Shown: piece after piece, positions 62,655 to 64,000 of the stretch
Numbering within the stretch: position 1 is the first letter of the stretch
Layout of the letters: every line of letters starts with the position of its first letter
NCBI GenBank assembly: GCA_017308475.1
Contig: JAFKEU010000004.1
Location: 769,226 to 833,225 of the forward strand
Source of the DNA: Alphaproteobacteria bacterium
GTDB taxonomy: Bacteria; Pseudomonadota; Alphaproteobacteria; Micropepsales; Micropepsaceae
Length of the DNA stretch: 64,000 nt
Reading direction: 5' to 3'
Made by a program: the position numbers and the translations under genes
The notes under the pieces: model-generated
Database searches by the model: none
What the model was told of the DNA's origin: nothing
Seen by the model: the letters and a program-made list of their open reading frames with translations, nothing else

Positions 62655-63542
62655 ATGAGTTTTCTCTGGGTCGTCTTTACCCTGGCTGCCGCAGCGGGCC
62701 AGACGGCCCGCAATGCGTTGCAGCGCGAGCTCGTCAGGCCGTTGGGGGCGGCAGGCGCCACCCATGTGCGATTTCTCTTCGCCCTGCCCTTCGCCGCCCT
62801 CTTCCTGCTGGCGGTCATGACCATCCGCCACTCCGCACTTCCGCCGGTGAGCGGCATCTTCCTGGTCTGGCTGGCGGTGGGGGCGCTGACACAAATCGTC
62901 GCCACGCTGCTGATGTTGCTGACCATGCAGCACCGCTCCTTTGTTGTTTCCATCGCCTTCCTCAAGATGGAGCCGGTGCTGACCGCCATCCTGGGATTCA
63001 TCTTTCTCGGCGACAGGCTGACCCCGCTGATGGTAGCCGCAATCCTGCTTGCCACCCTTGGCATGCTGCTGATCTCGTTGAGGCCGGGCGGCGGGGGCAC
63101 CGGTCTCAAGGCGGCGCTGTTGGGACTTGCGTCCGGAGGTTTTTTCGCCGCATCGGCGGTAGGCTTCCGTGGCGCCATCCTGGCACTGCCGCACACCGGC
63201 TTCGTGCTGGCCGCCACCTTCACATTGTTCACGGGACTGTTGCTGCAGTCGGTGGTGATGTCGGCGTGGCTGCGCGTCACCGCGCCCGGCACCCTGACCC
63301 TGATGCTGAAGTCCTGGAAGGTCAGCGGCGGCGCCGGCCTGATCGGCGCGCTGGCATCGGAGTTCTGGTTCCTGGCCTTCGCGCTGGCGACCGCCGCGAG
63401 CGTTCGGACACTGGGGATGATCGACGTGGTCTTCGCCCAGGCGGTATCGCATCGCATGCGCCAGCATGTCAGCGCGCGCGAAATGGCCGGCATCGCCATC
63501 CTGCTGGCGGGAGGCGTGCTGCTGGTCTGGGCGGAAAGCTAG
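62655..63542 (+). CDS. EamA/DMT-type transporter
   Basis: 295 residues, about ten helices in two repeats. First repeat starts SFLWVVFTLAAAAGQTARNALQRELV; GLIGALASEFWFLAFALATAASVRTLGMIDVVFAQAV is in the second. Resembles the drug/metabolite transporter superfamily. The substrate is unknown. It starts 7 bp after pgsA, probably cotranscribed. Confidence 0.88.
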   Translation: MSFLWVVFTLAAAAGQTARNALQRELVRPLGAAGATHVRFLFALPFAALFLLAVMTIRHSALPPVSGIFLVWLAVGALTQIVATLLMLLTMQHRSFVVSIAFLKMEPVLTAILGFIFLGDRLTPLMVAAILLATLGMLLISLRPGGGGTGLKAALLGLASGGFFAASAVGFRGAILALPHTGFVLAATFTLFTGLLLQSVVMSAWLRVTAPGTLTLMLKSWKVSGGAGLIGALASEFWFLAFALATAASVRTLGMIDVVFAQAVSHRMRQHVSAREMAGIAILLAGGVLLVWAES

Positions 63543-63545
63543 GGC

Positions 63546-64000
63546 TCAGGCCGTTGCCGGCACCTTGCCGCGCACTTCCTCCGAATAGGCGTTCATCAGC
63601 GTCTCGGTGAGCGCGCCGGGCTTGAAGCTGTAAGGCCCGATCTCCGACACCGGGGTGACTTCCGCGGCCGAGCCGGTGAGGAAGCATTCGCTGAACCCGC
63701 TCATCTCCTCCGGCTGGATGTGCCGCTCGACCACCGTAACGCCGCGCGCCTTGGCAATCGCGATCACCGTCTGGCGGGTGATGCCGTTGAGGAAGCAGTC
63801 GGGCGTGGGCGTATGCAGCACTCCATCCCGCACGAAAAAGACATTGGCGCCCGTCGCCTCGGCGACATAGCCGCGATAATCGAACATCAGCGCGTCGGCA
63901 TAGCCCTTGGCCTCGGCCTCGTGCTTGGAGAGGGTGCAGATCATGTAGAGGCCGGCGGCCTTGGCATGCACCGGCTCGGTCTCCGGAGAGGGCCGCTTCC
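63546..64000 (-). CDS. ilvE: Branched-chain amino acid aminotransferase, C-terminal part
   Basis: Runs off the right edge; about 151 residues visible, read as KRPSPETEPVHAKAAGLYMIC..., so the start lies outside. Fold type IV pattern: HEAEAKGYADALMFDYRGYVAEATGANVFFVRDGVLHTP, CFLNGITRQTVIAIAK, ECFLTGSAAEVTPV. It transfers the amino group in valine, leucine and isoleucine synthesis. Convergent with the EamA gene, 3 bp apart. Confidence 0.93.
   Translation of the reverse strand, partial: KRPSPETEPVHAKAAGLYMICTLSKHEAEAKGYADALMFDYRGYVAEATGANVFFVRDGVLHTPTPDCFLNGITRQTVIAIAKARGVTVVERHIQPEEMSGFSECFLTGSAAEVTPVSEIGPYSFKPGALTETLMNAYSEEVRGKVPATA

Overview
The window is 64 kb of GC-rich chromosomal DNA from an alphaproteobacterium. 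Markers for this are a gene-transfer-agent-type (GTA) head/tail cluster, the DUF2849-CysI-DUF934 sulfite reductase cluster, DUF6456 next to a DnaA-domain-IV-like protein, DUF1491, and receiver proteins with a GPDRR tail. It is probably not Rhodobacterales; a Rhizomicrobium/Micropepsis-like lineage is a guess from gene content only. No rRNA, tRNA or CRISPR array was seen.

Layout. 1-12.4 kb (minus strand): a GTA or GTA-like prophage cluster running terminase, portal, protease, capsid, connector, major tail protein, tail chaperones, tape measure, distal tail, hub, tail fibre, holin, spanin. It looks reduced. The stopper (gp7) and tail terminator (gp8) genes are absent, and a hub protein (gp13) is fused in frame to the C-terminal part of the gp15 baseplate protein with gp14 missing. 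Several palindromic repeats are scattered between the genes. 12.5-25.7 kb: PBP1A, an ABC importer split by a GIY-YIG/repeat cassette, an MFS carrier, assimilatory sulfite reductase, a Spy-like protein, ornithine decarboxylase, a receiver-like pair and a DUF2336-like protein. 25.7-34.7 kb: RF3, ChrA, two divergently transcribed PAS histidine kinases, DUF6456 and a DnaA-domain-IV-like protein. 34.8-37.4 kb: a 2,635 bp IS1595-family element with perfect 25 bp ends, an 8 bp target duplication and four cargo genes. 37.7-49.4 kb: a second receiver-like protein, SodB, a class III aminotransferase, an MBL-fold enzyme, SYLF, YqhA and UvrB. 49.4-51.4 kb: an AT-richer accessory patch (HEPN-like protein and a DUF262-like remnant), followed by a DUF559 nuclease framed by inverted repeats. 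51.4-64 kb: SemiSWEET, ExoD, CspA, GlnD, TrpS, FolM-like SDR, FolB, an NfeR-like PadR regulator, a decayed DUF2218 gene, UvrC, PgsA, EamA and partial IlvE.

The most interesting pattern is that two unrelated small nuclease genes (GIY-YIG at 15.7 kb and DUF559 at 51 kb) have the same architecture. Each sits between two inverted copies of a palindromic repeat, and the repeat at the 5' side lies at, and apparently supplies, the Shine-Dalgarno sequence. Each cassette uses its own repeat family, and other copies of those families lie elsewhere in the window without a nuclease. This suggests repeat-associated nuclease cassettes, analogous in layout to REP/RAYT systems but with different enzymes. The IS1595 element with HEPN-like cargo and the gp13::gp15 GTA fusion are the next best leads.
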